From contig JACFNW010000146.1 of NCBI GenBank assembly GCA_019454665.1, positions 1 through 6,163 on the forward strand: a DNA stretch of 6,163 bases. The letters run 5' to 3'. The notes under the pieces were generated by a model. It did no database searches, was not told the DNA's origin, and saw only the letters and a program-made list of their open reading frames with translations. The translations under genes and the position numbers were made by a program. Within the stretch, counting starts at the first letter, position 1, and each line of letters opens with the position of its first letter. The DNA comes from Fimbriimonadaceae bacterium. Its GTDB lineage: Bacteria > Armatimonadota > Fimbriimonadia > Fimbriimonadales > Fimbriimonadaceae. Of the stretch, positions 6,098 through 6,163 are shown piece after piece.

Positions 6098-6163
6098 AGT
6101 CTGTCCGCTCCCTGTGTAGCATTGGGTACATTATGCCCATGTGGTTACATCATGTGGTCATCG
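6098..6163. other. Right-edge stretch without a supportable gene
   Basis: CATGTGGT is repeated at 6138-6145 and 6151-6158 (period 13). The word TACAT precedes the second copy directly and also occurs at 6128-6132. An ATG at 6133 stays open to the edge for about 10 codons but has no ribosome binding site. The repeat may belong to the promoter region of a gene beyond the edge. Confidence 0.3.

Noticed and set aside
6133..6163. Start of a new + strand gene (M-P-M-W-L-H-H-V-V-I)
   Set aside because: Only about 10 codons are visible, there is no ribosome binding site, and the stretch overlaps a direct repeat.

Overview
The window most resembles a chromosome of the phylum Armatimonadota, probably the class Fimbriimonadia. 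The main evidence is the prepilin at 4163-4999. Its N-terminus is the H-X9-DG/DUF1559-like type typical of that phylum (FTLIELL, then LFPVYAQAK, then DYDD), and it ends in a FADGH motif. A PEP-CTERM surface protein, high-GC codon use and several GTG starts fit the same picture. The assignment is an inference from sequence style, not a database result.

Layout, left to right. Positions 1-186 are the internal part of a DUF262 (GmrSD-like type IV restriction) protein on the + strand. It stops abruptly where a minus-strand gene for a small exported beta-rich protein (175-546) also ends, so both genes may be cut by one junction. Positions 625-3519 are a minus-strand two-gene operon. The upstream gene encodes an exported protein with a metzincin-like N-terminal domain and DUF1573/Ig-like domains. 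The downstream gene, 9 bp away, encodes an exported tetraheme c-type cytochrome. Positions 3678-3863 (+) encode a 61-residue membrane protein, followed by a hairpin that can serve as a shared terminator with the convergent operon. That operon (3932-4999, minus) encodes the prepilin and then a 74-residue membrane-anchored protein. A 300-bp divergent regulatory region (5000-5299) separates it from the PEP-CTERM gene (5300-6046, +), which ends at a strong intrinsic terminator. The last 66 bases hold no supportable gene.

Function: nearly every complete gene has a signal peptide, a prepilin leader or a membrane helix, so this is a cell-envelope and surface neighbourhood. The most unusual part is the 625-3519 operon. 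Its two products each carry an N-terminal domain resembling an enzyme whose metal-binding residues are lost: a metzincin with all zinc ligands replaced, and a 5'-nucleotidase-like phosphoesterase without its metal motifs. Each is joined to a C-terminal module, Ig/DUF1573 in one and tetraheme in the other. A partnership in extracytoplasmic electron transfer or redox scaffolding is possible but inferred. The two pseudo-enzyme calls come from reading motifs by eye and need a profile or structure comparison.
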